This document shows, one piece after another, positions 1 to 7,643 of a stretch of DNA of 12,642 nt. This stretch comes from Kiritimatiellia bacterium (GTDB lineage Bacteria > Verrucomicrobiota > Kiritimatiellia > RFP12 > UBA1067). Below the pieces are notes generated by a model. That model had not been told where the DNA came from and searched no databases. It worked only from the letters and a program-made list of their open reading frames with translations. The stretch's first letter is position 1. Every line of letters starts with the position of its first letter. The DNA is taken from assembly GCA_024405255.1 (NCBI GenBank), contig JAKSOY010000123.1, forward strand, positions 1 through 12,642. Reading direction: 5' to 3'. The position numbers and the translations under genes are program-made.

Positions 1-1
1 T

Positions 2-75
2 GCGGGCGTAATTCAATGGCAGAATAGGAGCTTCCCAAGCTTCTTACGTGGGTTCGATTCCCATCGCCCGCTCCA
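2..75 (+). tRNA. tRNA-Gly (anticodon CCC)
   Basis: A full cloverleaf can be drawn. The 7-bp acceptor stem pairs 2-8 (GCGGGCG) with 65-71 (CGCCCGC). The D stem is 11-14/22-25. The anticodon stem is 27-31/39-43 with one G-T pair, around the 7-base loop TTCCCAA (32-38), which places anticodon CCC at 34-36. The T arm is 48-52/60-64 with loop TTCGATT. Position 72 is T, the discriminator base expected for bacterial glycine tRNAs, and CCA is encoded at 73-75. The tRNA reads GGG glycine codons. No integrase or repeated 3' end is seen nearby, so there is no sign that it serves as an attachment site here. Confidence 0.95.
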
Positions 76-140
76 ATTGTTCCCATATCCCGTCTCTCGG
101 CGATATTGTCTATTTTTCGTCACACAACGGTGCGGATTTT

Positions 141-149
141 TGGTATAAT
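141..149 (+). promoter_or_regulatory. Extended -10 promoter (TGGTATAAT) of the large operon
   Basis: TATAAT at 144-149 matches the sigma-70 -10 consensus perfectly and is preceded by TG at 141-142, the extended -10 motif. No convincing -35 lies 16-19 bases upstream, which is common for extended -10 promoters. Only 10 bases separate the hexamer from the ATG at 160, so the predicted start (about 155-157) leaves a leader of a few bases with no room for a ribosome binding site. The transcript is probably leaderless or nearly so. It would serve the four genes from 160 to 10024. Confidence 0.7.
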
Positions 150-159
150 CTAAACTATC

Positions 160-591
160 ATGAAGTACCCGCTGTTTTTAATACTTGCAACCGTGTGTTT
201 CCTGTGCGGTTGTGAGACGGAGCATTATGTAAGCGATTCCAAGCATCCCGACGTTGCGATCACCGCAGCGGGCGGGGTGACGTTCCGTGGTGAATTCGTG
301 GATCCTGAGGATCTGCCGGGACTTCTTCGGCGTTCGGCCTACCAGCGGACCGACACCATCTACATCGGCGCGCCGGACGACATGACGGATTGGCGGTTGA
401 AGCGCAAGGTGATGGCGATTCTGTCGCGAAACGGCTTTACGCGTCCTGTGCTGGTGGGAACGGAGCGTTCCTACTCGGAAGCGGGTCGCACGGCGGATCA
501 GCGTCGGGCCGACGAGCGGACGGCGCGGCAGCAGAAGTTGGAAGAGCGGCAGCGTACGCAGTCGCGAAGAAGGGAGATCCGATACAAATGA
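160..591 (+). CDS. Small lipoprotein with an ExbD/TolR-like periplasmic domain
   Basis: A 143-residue protein. Residues 1-17 are a short lipoprotein signal peptide ending in the lipobox Leu-Cys-Gly-Cys, with Cys18 as the lipidated residue, so it should sit in the envelope. Residues about 30-102 follow the pattern of the ExbD/TolR periplasmic domain: a strand with alternating hydrophobics (VAITAAGG), an acidic turn and helix (VDPEDLPGLLRR), a strand (DTIYIGAP), a helix carrying KVMAILSRNGF, and a last strand ending LVGTE. In ExbD and TolR this domain follows an N-terminal membrane helix and works with the ExbB/TolQ proton channel; here a lipid anchor replaces the helix. Residues 105-143 are a charged Arg/Glu/Gln tail, probably helical. 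The start is the only one that gives the signal peptide, and it lies 10 bases after TATAAT with no Shine-Dalgarno. The stop overlaps the next gene (ATGA). The ExbD relation is read by eye; a role in that system is inference. Confidence 0.8.
   Translation: MKYPLFLILATVCFLCGCETEHYVSDSKHPDVAITAAGGVTFRGEFVDPEDLPGLLRRSAYQRTDTIYIGAPDDMTDWRLKRKVMAILSRNGFTRPVLVGTERSYSEAGRTADQRRADERTARQQKLEERQRTQSRRREIRYK
570..576 (+). promoter_or_regulatory. Ribosome binding site for the giant CotH/lamin-tail gene
   Basis: AAGGGAG lies 11 bases before the ATG at 588, inside the end of the upstream lipoprotein gene. With the ATGA overlap it supports 588 as the real start instead of the in-frame ATG at 390, which would run through the lipoprotein gene and has no signal peptide. 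Confidence 0.55.
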
Positions 592-3500
592 AAACGATGC
601 AGAGATGGGGATTGGTCCTTCTGGGCCTTCTGTGCGTTTCGTCCGTCTTCGGTGCGAACTGGTTTGAATCGGGCATTGCCGACTACTTGGTGTGGCCGGA
701 AGACGGAGCCGATCGCGTGGTGCCCGGTGTGGGTACATGGACGGGTACGCAAGGTGCCGAGCTCGCCGGCGAATCGGGCGCGCGCAGCCTTTTGTTCGGC
801 ACCGTGGAAACGACGCCTCTGGAGTTTGTGCCGCTCGCGCCGGCTTCGACGGTCGAAGGCGAGGTGACGGTTTCGTTCAACATCCAGTTCTCGGCCGGTA
901 TGGATACGCCGGAAGTCGATCCGCAGATGAAGGGCGCCGTGACGGTGCTCGATCAGAATGGGGCGTTGTACTTTGCGGGACTTGTCAAGGATGCGCGTGG
1001 AACGTCGAATGTGTGGACGCGCCTGACAGGCGCCGTGCCGGATGTCGAGAAAGAGGCATGCATCAAGATCTGTCTGCGTACGTTCAACGGCCAGCGGCAG
1101 GTGAAGTATGTGGTGGACGATGTTGTGCTGCAGGCTTCCTCCGGCGAATGGTCGCCGATCGTTTTTGCCGACCAGTCGGCGGAGATCGTCGGCATGGGCT
1201 GCATCGGTTCGGGCGAGCTCACGGACTTGCGGGCGCAGACGACGCGGGAGGTGGCGAACGCAACGCTCACGATTCCCGAAATCGACTGGATGTCGCTTGT
1301 GTCGGTCAAGGCGAATGGCGCGTTGCTGACGCCGGCGGCCGATGGAACGTATCAGGTCCCCGTGGGGGCGTTTGTCGCCGTCACCTTTGCGCCGCACACA
1401 GGTGCGTTCCTCGACAATCCGACGATGGTGTTTCCGATGTCCGGCGACATGACGCTGCCGGAAACGGGGCGTCCAAACGTGATTCCGCCGTCTGAAATTC
1501 TCGTCATCAATGAAATCATGGCCTCGAACGGGACGACGCTCAAAACGGCGAATCGCGGGGAGGGACTTGACTGGATCGAAATCCACAACAAGTCTGAAAC
1601 GGATGTCGACATCTCGGGCTGGTACCTTTCGGACAATCCGACGAAGAAGCCGTCCAAGTGGTCGAAGATCGAAGGCACGTGCATCATCCCCGCCGGCGGC
1701 TACAAGGTTGTGTGGGCGGATACCGGCTACCTCGATTTCGCGCCGAACGAAGCCTATACGCGCATCGGACTTTCAAGCGACGGCGAGACGGTGTTCCTGG
1801 CGACGCCGGAAGGCGAGATGGTCCATTCGGTGACGTTCGGGCAGCAGATCAAGGACGTCTCCATCGGCGTGGGCAATCATGCCGAGACGCTTGTGGCGCG
1901 CGGAGGCGCAGCGGAATGGCGTGTGGACGAAGGTGCATGGACGCCGGCGCAAGGCACGATCGGCTCGTCCGCCGAGGTGGGTACGGGCTTTACCGTGGTG
2001 GGTTGCGCGTTGAAAGCGCCGGTGCAGGATGCCGAGACGGCGGAGGCGATGCTGGCCGATGCGGTGAACTGGGCCTCCGGCGCGGTGCCGACGACGAATG
2101 TGACGGCCACGCTCACGGCGGCGAATGGATTTGCCGCGCGGTATGGTGCGCTTGTCGCCGAAGGGACGATTCAGGTTCCGCAAGCGGGTCTGTGGACTTT
2201 TGCCGTCGGCGGTGCCGGTGCGACAACGCTCGTCGTTTCGCGCGGTGGCGTGACATGGGAACTTGAAGCGCCGACGACCTCGGCCACCTTCAGTTTCGCC
2301 GAAGCGGGCGCGTATGACGTCAAGCTCGTGTCGTGGGCGCGTGAAGGACAGGTCGCGCCCGAGCTGCGCGTCGGGGCGGGTGAACTCGATCCGGACGAAG
2401 ATGCGGCGCAGTTCACGTTCGTGGGCGGCGAAGGCTGTGCGTTCACGCATACGGGCCGCTATGCCGCCCAGCTCGCGACGAACATCCGCGAGGCGGTGCA
2501 GGGCGTGGGCGCTTTCGACTGGCGTGCGTCGTTCACGTTGGACGCGGTTCCCGCGCCGGCGGATACGATTCAGCTGCACATCCGTTACGCGGACGGTTTC
2601 ACGGCGAAGCTGAACGGGTCCGTCTTCGCCGAGGTCGTGCCGAACGGCGCGCGCGCGAAGGGGGCGGCGCTTGTGGAAGAAACGTTCGATGTGCCGAGTT
2701 CGCTGTTTGTCGCCGGTGAGAACACGCTCAAGATCACGGTGGCGAACGACGATCCGGCGGATCCGGAAATGCTGCTGTCGGCCGAACTGCTGTGGAGCAA
2801 GGCGGGTGGCGACATGGCCTACTACTTCCCGAAGGCGACACCGGGCAAGGCGAACGGCGTGGATGCGAAGGACGGGCCCACGCCGAAGGTCGTCTTCTCC
2901 GAACCGCACGGGTACAAGACGGCGACGTTTACGCTCACGCTTTCGTGTCCGGACCGGCCGGACGCGGCGATCTACTACACGCTCGACGGCAGCTCGCCGA
3001 CGACGCGCAAGACGCGCTACACGGGACCGCTCACGATTTCGCGCACGACCGTCATCCGCGCGGCGGTGCCGAACGCGCAGTCCATCCTGCAGATGGATTC
3101 GTCGGCTACGTACCTGTTCCTCAACGACGTCCTGACGCAGTCCGGCACGCCGACGGGATTCCCGGGGAACAAGGCGATTAACAGCCAGGCGATGGCCTAT
3201 GGCATGAGTTCGGGCATCACGGGGAGCTCCACCTGGCGGCCGCGTCTGCTCAACGGGTTCACGAACTCGATTGCGACGATCTCGCTCGTGATCGACCCGC
3301 AGAATCTGTTCAATTCGTCGACGGGCATCTATGTGAACGCGACGGGCAGTGGACGCGCCTGGGAGCGCGGCATGATGCTGGAGATGTTCTCGCCCACCAA
3401 TGCGGCGGCGAGCTTCAGCGTGCCGGGCGGTGTGCGCATTCGCGGCGCCTACAGCCGCGGCACCGCCTATCCGAAGCATTCGTTCCGCTTCTTCTTCCGC

Positions 3501-6344
3501 AACGAGTACGGCATGAGCAAGCTCAAGTATCCGCTCTTCGAAGACGAGGGCGCGAGTGCGTTCGACAAGGTCGACCTGCGTACGGCGCAGAACTACTCGT
3601 GGGCGAACGGCAACGGCCAGTTCACGTTCATCGAAGAATGTTTCTCGCGCGATTCGCAGCGCGATCTCGGTGAGTCCTACCACCGCAGCCGTTATTACAA
3701 CCTCTTCATCAACGGCATCTACTGGGGCGTCTATCAGACGGAAGAGCGCACGTGCGGCGATTTCGGCGAGACGTACTTCGGCGGTACGGCGGAGGACTAC
3801 GATGTGGTGCGCACCTCGCAGCCGGGCTATGTGACGCAGATCGTGGAAGGCGACGAGACGGGCTGGTACGACTTCTGGAACATCTCCGTGAACCAGGGGT
3901 ACGGGTCCGGTTATCCGGCGAACTACAAGAGGGTGCAGGGACTCAATCCGGACGGTACGCGCAACCCTGCCTACCCGATCTACCTCAATCCGACGAACGT
4001 GTTCAACTACATGATTACATCGCACTTCGCAGGCGACTCGGACTCGCCGTCTGCAAGTGACAGCAGCAAGGCGAACAACAACGCCCAGCTCTGGAATCGC
4101 CACAGCGGCACCAACACGCTCGGCGGCATCACGAAGGTGGGCTGGGTCTACCATCGCCACGATGCCGAGCATTCGCTCGGTACGAACGGCGAAGGTGTAT
4201 CCTCCGACAAGCTTACGCGTGGTACGGAAGCGGCCCATGCCAACATGAAGCAGTATAAGAACTTCAATCCGGCGGAACTGCAGTACAAGCTCTTCGCCAA
4301 TGCCGAGTACAAGATGATGGCGGCGGACCTCTTCTTCAAGCACTGTCTGAAGGAGGGCGGGGCGATGACGGCGGCCGAGGGGCGTAAGCGTTTTGAGAAG
4401 CGGATGGCGGAACTCGATGACGCCGTGGTGTGCGAGTCGGCGCGCTGGGGCTATGCGAAGAGTTCCAGCTTTACACGCGACCAATGGATCTCGGCCTGCA
4501 ACAACCGCATCTCGTTCATCGAGCAGCGGGGGAGCTATTTGCTCAGATTCTATCGGAGCCGCGGCTGGTACCCGTCCATCGATGCGCCGCGCGTGACGGC
4601 GGTGAACGGGGCGCATGTGCTGGATGGACAGGTTTTAGCCACCGGCGATGAACTCTATCTCTCGAAGTCCTCCACGGGGACCGTCTACTACACCTTGGAT
4701 GGAACCGACCCGCGTCTGGAAGGCGGTTCGGTCAAGACGGGGGCGCTAACCTTCAACGGCACGGCACCCGGGATCGTCTATCATGCGGCCTTCTCGAAGA
4801 AGTCGTCCTGGCAGTATTACGACTGGGGCAACCAGCCCGCCGCCGATTCGGCGGGACGTGCCTGGTACGCGAAGGACTATGCCAACACCTCCAGTTGGGG
4901 TTCGGGCAACGGCATCCTCGGGTTCAACGGTTCCACCGCGACCGAGACCATTGGCACAACGCTTCACAAGTACATCAACCACGCTTCGTCGGGGACGCAG
5001 GTCTACACCTACTACTTCCGCAAGACCTTCACGCTGCCGGCTGAAGCCGCCACCAGCGCCAGTGTTCGCATCAACATCCTCTATGACGACTGCTATGCCA
5101 TCTACATCAACGGTACCGAGGTGGATCGCCTCTACCTTGCCAAGAACGCGACGTATTCCACGTTCTCCGACGGTGGCAGCGCGCACAAGGAGGAAATCAG
5201 CCGCGTCGTGACGATTCCGGCGGGCCTGCTCCGTGCGGGCTCCAATACGATTGCGGTCGAGCTCCATCAGAATCAGAGCGCCTCGAGCGACATCTACTTC
5301 GACCTGGGGCTCGACTACGCCACCTACGGCAGTGGTACGGGTGCGATTGTCGTTCCGGCTACGGGTCTTCAGATCCGCGCGCGTCTGCGTTCTTCCTCGG
5401 GTGAATGGAGCGCCCTTGAAAGCGTCGACCTGCCGAGCGCGGTTGCGCCGGAGGACAGCCCGCTCGTGCGCGGGCTGCGTTTCGCGGAAGTGATGAGCTG
5501 CTCGGCAGACGAAGATGCCGCCGGCAACACGGGCGACGGCTCCGAGTTCATCGTGTTCACGAATCTGCTGTCGGATGCGACGTTGGATCTTTCGGGCGTG
5601 CGCCTCACGTGCACAAAGACGGGCAATGATGCGCCGTCGCTCGATCTGACATTGCCGGAGGGCGTTTCGATTCCGCCGCGCGGGTCGGTGAAGCTGACGA
5701 AGGCGGACGACTGGCCGACGGCGAAGATCACGAACGGCAAGGTGGAACTCGCCGTATTCGACGCTACGGGTTCGTCCTTGCTGACGGGCCATGTCGAGAC
5801 CTCGTGGTTCAATGCGGCATGCGATGGCACGGGCGCGAGCTTCCTCGCGTTTGATCTGGCTCGAGTCGTGACGACGGAAGCGCAATGGAAGCCGTCCTTT
5901 ATTCCGCCGACGGATTCGACGGGTGCGAAGGGCATACGCAAGGCGATCGCCAAGGACGAGTCCGTGCGCGTGTGGTTGAACGGTTTGGCGCAGACGACTG
6001 CAGGCCAGGCGGCGATCACGGCGTTTGCCGGCGACAAGGATGTGTTGCGTGCGTGCTATCTCGTGAATGCGTTGCCCGAAACGACGCCTGAAATCGCAAT
6101 TGACATTCCCACGATTGTCGTCAATGCGGACGGCACGATTGCGATCGGCGGACGTCTCTTCCAGCATGGTCTGGAGTCCGCCCGGACGGTCAATGGCGAG
6201 ATCCGTCTCTATCATGCGCCCACACTGGAGGCTTTGCCGAATGCGACGGAGTCGCTTCCCTTCGGCCATGTCTTCCCGATTACGCCGCAGCCGTTTGCGG
6301 CGCCGGCGGGAACCTCGCGCTTCTTCCAGTTGCGGGTCGAATAA
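588..6344 (+). CDS. Giant exported lamin-tail / CotH-kinase multidomain protein
   Basis: A 1918-residue exported protein. Residues 1-22 form a Sec signal peptide (MKTM then Arg, a Leu-rich core, VFG before Ala-Asn). Domains read by eye, in order: a beta-rich N-terminal region (25-300); a lamin-tail domain (about 304-425: INEIMASNG, DWIEIHN, ISGWYLSD); a PA14-like beta sandwich (470-600); a galactose-binding-like fold (605-740); a chitobiase-C-like domain (765-845, YYTLDGSSPT); a CotH-kinase domain (about 898-1331, with KHSFRFFFR at 963 and NGIYWGVY at 1042); a second chitobiase-C domain (1336-1400, YYTLDGTDP); a second galactose-binding-like domain (1403-1582); a weaker second lamin-tail domain (1630-1757); and a C-terminal beta module ending FFQLRVE. 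CotH of Bacillus is a secreted-type kinase; lamin-tail and chitobiase-C domains are usually binding modules. Activity here is unproven: the expected acidic site appears as HDAEHS (Asp1192, Glu1194). The start at 588 is fixed by the signal peptide and the ATGA overlap. Confidence 0.88.
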   Translation: MKTMQRWGLVLLGLLCVSSVFGANWFESGIADYLVWPEDGADRVVPGVGTWTGTQGAELAGESGARSLLFGTVETTPLEFVPLAPASTVEGEVTVSFNIQFSAGMDTPEVDPQMKGAVTVLDQNGALYFAGLVKDARGTSNVWTRLTGAVPDVEKEACIKICLRTFNGQRQVKYVVDDVVLQASSGEWSPIVFADQSAEIVGMGCIGSGELTDLRAQTTREVANATLTIPEIDWMSLVSVKANGALLTPAADGTYQVPVGAFVAVTFAPHTGAFLDNPTMVFPMSGDMTLPETGRPNVIPPSEILVINEIMASNGTTLKTANRGEGLDWIEIHNKSETDVDISGWYLSDNPTKKPSKWSKIEGTCIIPAGGYKVVWADTGYLDFAPNEAYTRIGLSSDGETVFLATPEGEMVHSVTFGQQIKDVSIGVGNHAETLVARGGAAEWRVDEGAWTPAQGTIGSSAEVGTGFTVVGCALKAPVQDAETAEAMLADAVNWASGAVPTTNVTATLTAANGFAARYGALVAEGTIQVPQAGLWTFAVGGAGATTLVVSRGGVTWELEAPTTSATFSFAEAGAYDVKLVSWAREGQVAPELRVGAGELDPDEDAAQFTFVGGEGCAFTHTGRYAAQLATNIREAVQGVGAFDWRASFTLDAVPAPADTIQLHIRYADGFTAKLNGSVFAEVVPNGARAKGAALVEETFDVPSSLFVAGENTLKITVANDDPADPEMLLSAELLWSKAGGDMAYYFPKATPGKANGVDAKDGPTPKVVFSEPHGYKTATFTLTLSCPDRPDAAIYYTLDGSSPTTRKTRYTGPLTISRTTVIRAAVPNAQSILQMDSSATYLFLNDVLTQSGTPTGFPGNKAINSQAMAYGMSSGITGSSTWRPRLLNGFTNSIATISLVIDPQNLFNSSTGIYVNATGSGRAWERGMMLEMFSPTNAAASFSVPGGVRIRGAYSRGTAYPKHSFRFFFRNEYGMSKLKYPLFEDEGASAFDKVDLRTAQNYSWANGNGQFTFIEECFSRDSQRDLGESYHRSRYYNLFINGIYWGVYQTEERTCGDFGETYFGGTAEDYDVVRTSQPGYVTQIVEGDETGWYDFWNISVNQGYGSGYPANYKRVQGLNPDGTRNPAYPIYLNPTNVFNYMITSHFAGDSDSPSASDSSKANNNAQLWNRHSGTNTLGGITKVGWVYHRHDAEHSLGTNGEGVSSDKLTRGTEAAHANMKQYKNFNPAELQYKLFANAEYKMMAADLFFKHCLKEGGAMTAAEGRKRFEKRMAELDDAVVCESARWGYAKSSSFTRDQWISACNNRISFIEQRGSYLLRFYRSRGWYPSIDAPRVTAVNGAHVLDGQVLATGDELYLSKSSTGTVYYTLDGTDPRLEGGSVKTGALTFNGTAPGIVYHAAFSKKSSWQYYDWGNQPAADSAGRAWYAKDYANTSSWGSGNGILGFNGSTATETIGTTLHKYINHASSGTQVYTYYFRKTFTLPAEAATSASVRINILYDDCYAIYINGTEVDRLYLAKNATYSTFSDGGSAHKEEISRVVTIPAGLLRAGSNTIAVELHQNQSASSDIYFDLGLDYATYGSGTGAIVVPATGLQIRARLRSSSGEWSALESVDLPSAVAPEDSPLVRGLRFAEVMSCSADEDAAGNTGDGSEFIVFTNLLSDATLDLSGVRLTCTKTGNDAPSLDLTLPEGVSIPPRGSVKLTKADDWPTAKITNGKVELAVFDATGSSLLTGHVETSWFNAACDGTGASFLAFDLARVVTTEAQWKPSFIPPTDSTGAKGIRKAIAKDESVRVWLNGLAQTTAGQAAITAFAGDKDVLRACYLVNALPETTPEIAIDIPTIVVNADGTIAIGGRLFQHGLESARTVNGEIRLYHAPTLEALPNATESLPFGHVFPITPQPFAAPAGTSRFFQLRVE

Positions 6345-6370
6345 GTTTGTTCAAAATCACACAGTAAGAA

Positions 6371-6376
6371 AAGGAG
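6371..6376 (+). promoter_or_regulatory. Ribosome binding site of the TMEM43-family gene
   Basis: AAGGAG lies 7 bases before the ATG at 6384, a near-ideal Shine-Dalgarno. The 39-base gap after the previous stop shows neither a hairpin followed by T residues nor a promoter, so the gene is probably co-transcribed with its upstream neighbours. Confidence 0.75.
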
Positions 6377-6383
6377 TCGCAGA

Positions 6384-7643
6384 ATGGCGGTCGTTGAAAC
6401 TCGGGAAGTCCACGAAGCCGGCTGGCTTGAGCGGATGGGATCCTCGATCAAGGGCGTACTGACGGGAGTGGTGTTCATTCTCGGCGCGGGTGCGTTGCTC
6501 TTCTGGAATGAAGGACGCGCGGTGAAGACGGCGCGCCGTCTGGCCGAAGGCGCCGGTGCTGTGGTGAGCGTGCCGTCCGACAAGGTCGATGCGGCGAACG
6601 AAGGCAAGCTCGTGCATGTGAGCGGACGTGCCGAGACGAAGGAAGAGCTGTCGGATGCGCCGTTCGGCGTGCGGGCGACGGCGATCAAGCTTTCGCGTTC
6701 GGTGGAATACTACCAGTGGGTGGAAAATGCGGACGTCAAGCGCGAGAAGCAGGGCGACAAGACGATCGAGAAGACGACGTACACGTACAAGAAGGCGTGG
6801 TGCCGTCGTCCGGTCGATTCGTCGAAGTTCAAAGAGGCGGGGCATGAAAACCCCGGTACGGCGTCGGCGTTTTCGGATCAGGACCTCTATGCGAAGGAGG
6901 TGACGCTCGGTGCGTTCAAATTGTCCGAAACGAACATCCGGAGGATTAGCGGTTCGAAGCCGTTTGCGTTTCCGCAGGACTTCAAGCTGCCGGAAGCGCT
7001 GAAGGGTGCGTCGCTCGTGAACGGCGTCATCTATCTTCCGGGTACGGCTCCGACCGCGACGGCGCAGCCGGCGGCGGGGAAAGGCGTTTCGCCTCTGGCG
7101 GCTGCGGCTCAGGCGGCGGGACAGGCGGTGGCGAATGCCGTCGTGACGCGCGATGTGGCGGTGAGCCCGCAGGTGGGCGATCTGCGCGTGACGTTCACGC
7201 TCGTCGAGCCGCACGACATTTCGCTCTGCCAGATGCAGAAGGGCAACTCGTTCGTTCCGTGGGTGGCGAGCGACGGCGAAACGATCGCATTGCAGCGTGA
7301 GGGCCTGATTGCGGCGGCGGCGATGTTCACGGACGCGCAGAAATCGAATACGAAGTTGACATGGTTCCTCCGCCTGATCGGCTTTCTCGTCATGTTCACC
7401 GGATTCAAGATGGTGTTTGGTCCAATTTCCACGTTGGTGGACGTGATTCCGCTTCTGCGGAACATTGTGGGTATCGGCGTGGGTCTTGTCTCGTTCCTGC
7501 TGGCGGCGGCGGGTTCGTTGATTACGGCGGGCATTGCGTGGATCGTGTATCGTCCGGTCGTCGGCATTTCGCTGATTGCGGTGGCTGTGGGCTGCATTGT
7601 GCTGCTGATTCTGAAGAAGGGGAAGGCGGCGCAGGCGAAATGA
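6384..7643 (+). CDS. TMEM43-family integral membrane protein
   Basis: A 419-residue protein with the layout of the TMEM43 (LUMA) family. There is a short N-terminal stretch with the family-like GWLERMGSSIKGVL, a first membrane helix at about 23-42 ending in the typical WNEGRAV, and a large soluble domain (45-320) with EYYQWVE and TYTYKKAW, both recognisable family signatures. A C-terminal cluster of hydrophobic helices follows at about 324-346, 357-390 and 391-413, and the protein ends in a Lys-rich tail. Human TMEM43 is a nuclear-envelope/ER protein that binds lamins and emerin; bacterial members have no settled function. An Ala-rich low-complexity linker occurs near residues 228-254. The gene has a strong ribosome binding site, and its stop overlaps the next start by ATGA. 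The presence of lamin-tail domains next door is noted but may be coincidence. Family assignment is fairly sure; the role is unknown. Confidence 0.87.
   Translation: MAVVETREVHEAGWLERMGSSIKGVLTGVVFILGAGALLFWNEGRAVKTARRLAEGAGAVVSVPSDKVDAANEGKLVHVSGRAETKEELSDAPFGVRATAIKLSRSVEYYQWVENADVKREKQGDKTIEKTTYTYKKAWCRRPVDSSKFKEAGHENPGTASAFSDQDLYAKEVTLGAFKLSETNIRRISGSKPFAFPQDFKLPEALKGASLVNGVIYLPGTAPTATAQPAAGKGVSPLAAAAQAAGQAVANAVVTRDVAVSPQVGDLRVTFTLVEPHDISLCQMQKGNSFVPWVASDGETIALQREGLIAAAAMFTDAQKSNTKLTWFLRLIGFLVMFTGFKMVFGPISTLVDVIPLLRNIVGIGVGLVSFLLAAAGSLITAGIAWIVYRPVVGISLIAVAVGCIVLLILKKGKAAQAK

Noticed and set aside
2..159. tRNA gene as an integration site of a mobile element
   Set aside because: No integrase, direct repeat of the tRNA 3' end or change in base composition follows; the operon downstream matches the rest of the window.
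390..587. In-frame ATG at 390 that would extend the giant protein by 66 residues
   Set aside because: The extension lies wholly inside the lipoprotein gene in another frame, has low-complexity Gly/Ala content and would bury the signal peptide. The ATG at 588 has a ribosome binding site, a signal peptide and a 4-nt overlap.
1773..4616. Long open frame of 947 codons on the minus strand opposite the giant gene
   Set aside because: It is very rich in Arg and His with no domain, which is typical of antisense shadows in GC-rich genes. The plus strand has clear domains throughout.
4746..6269. 507-codon open frame on the minus strand
   Set aside because: An Arg-rich antisense shadow of the same giant gene, with no start signal or recognisable domain.
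6345..6383. Terminator or promoter between the giant gene and the TMEM43-type gene
   Set aside because: The 39 bases contain no stable hairpin with a T-run and no -10/-35 pair; only the ribosome binding site is visible.
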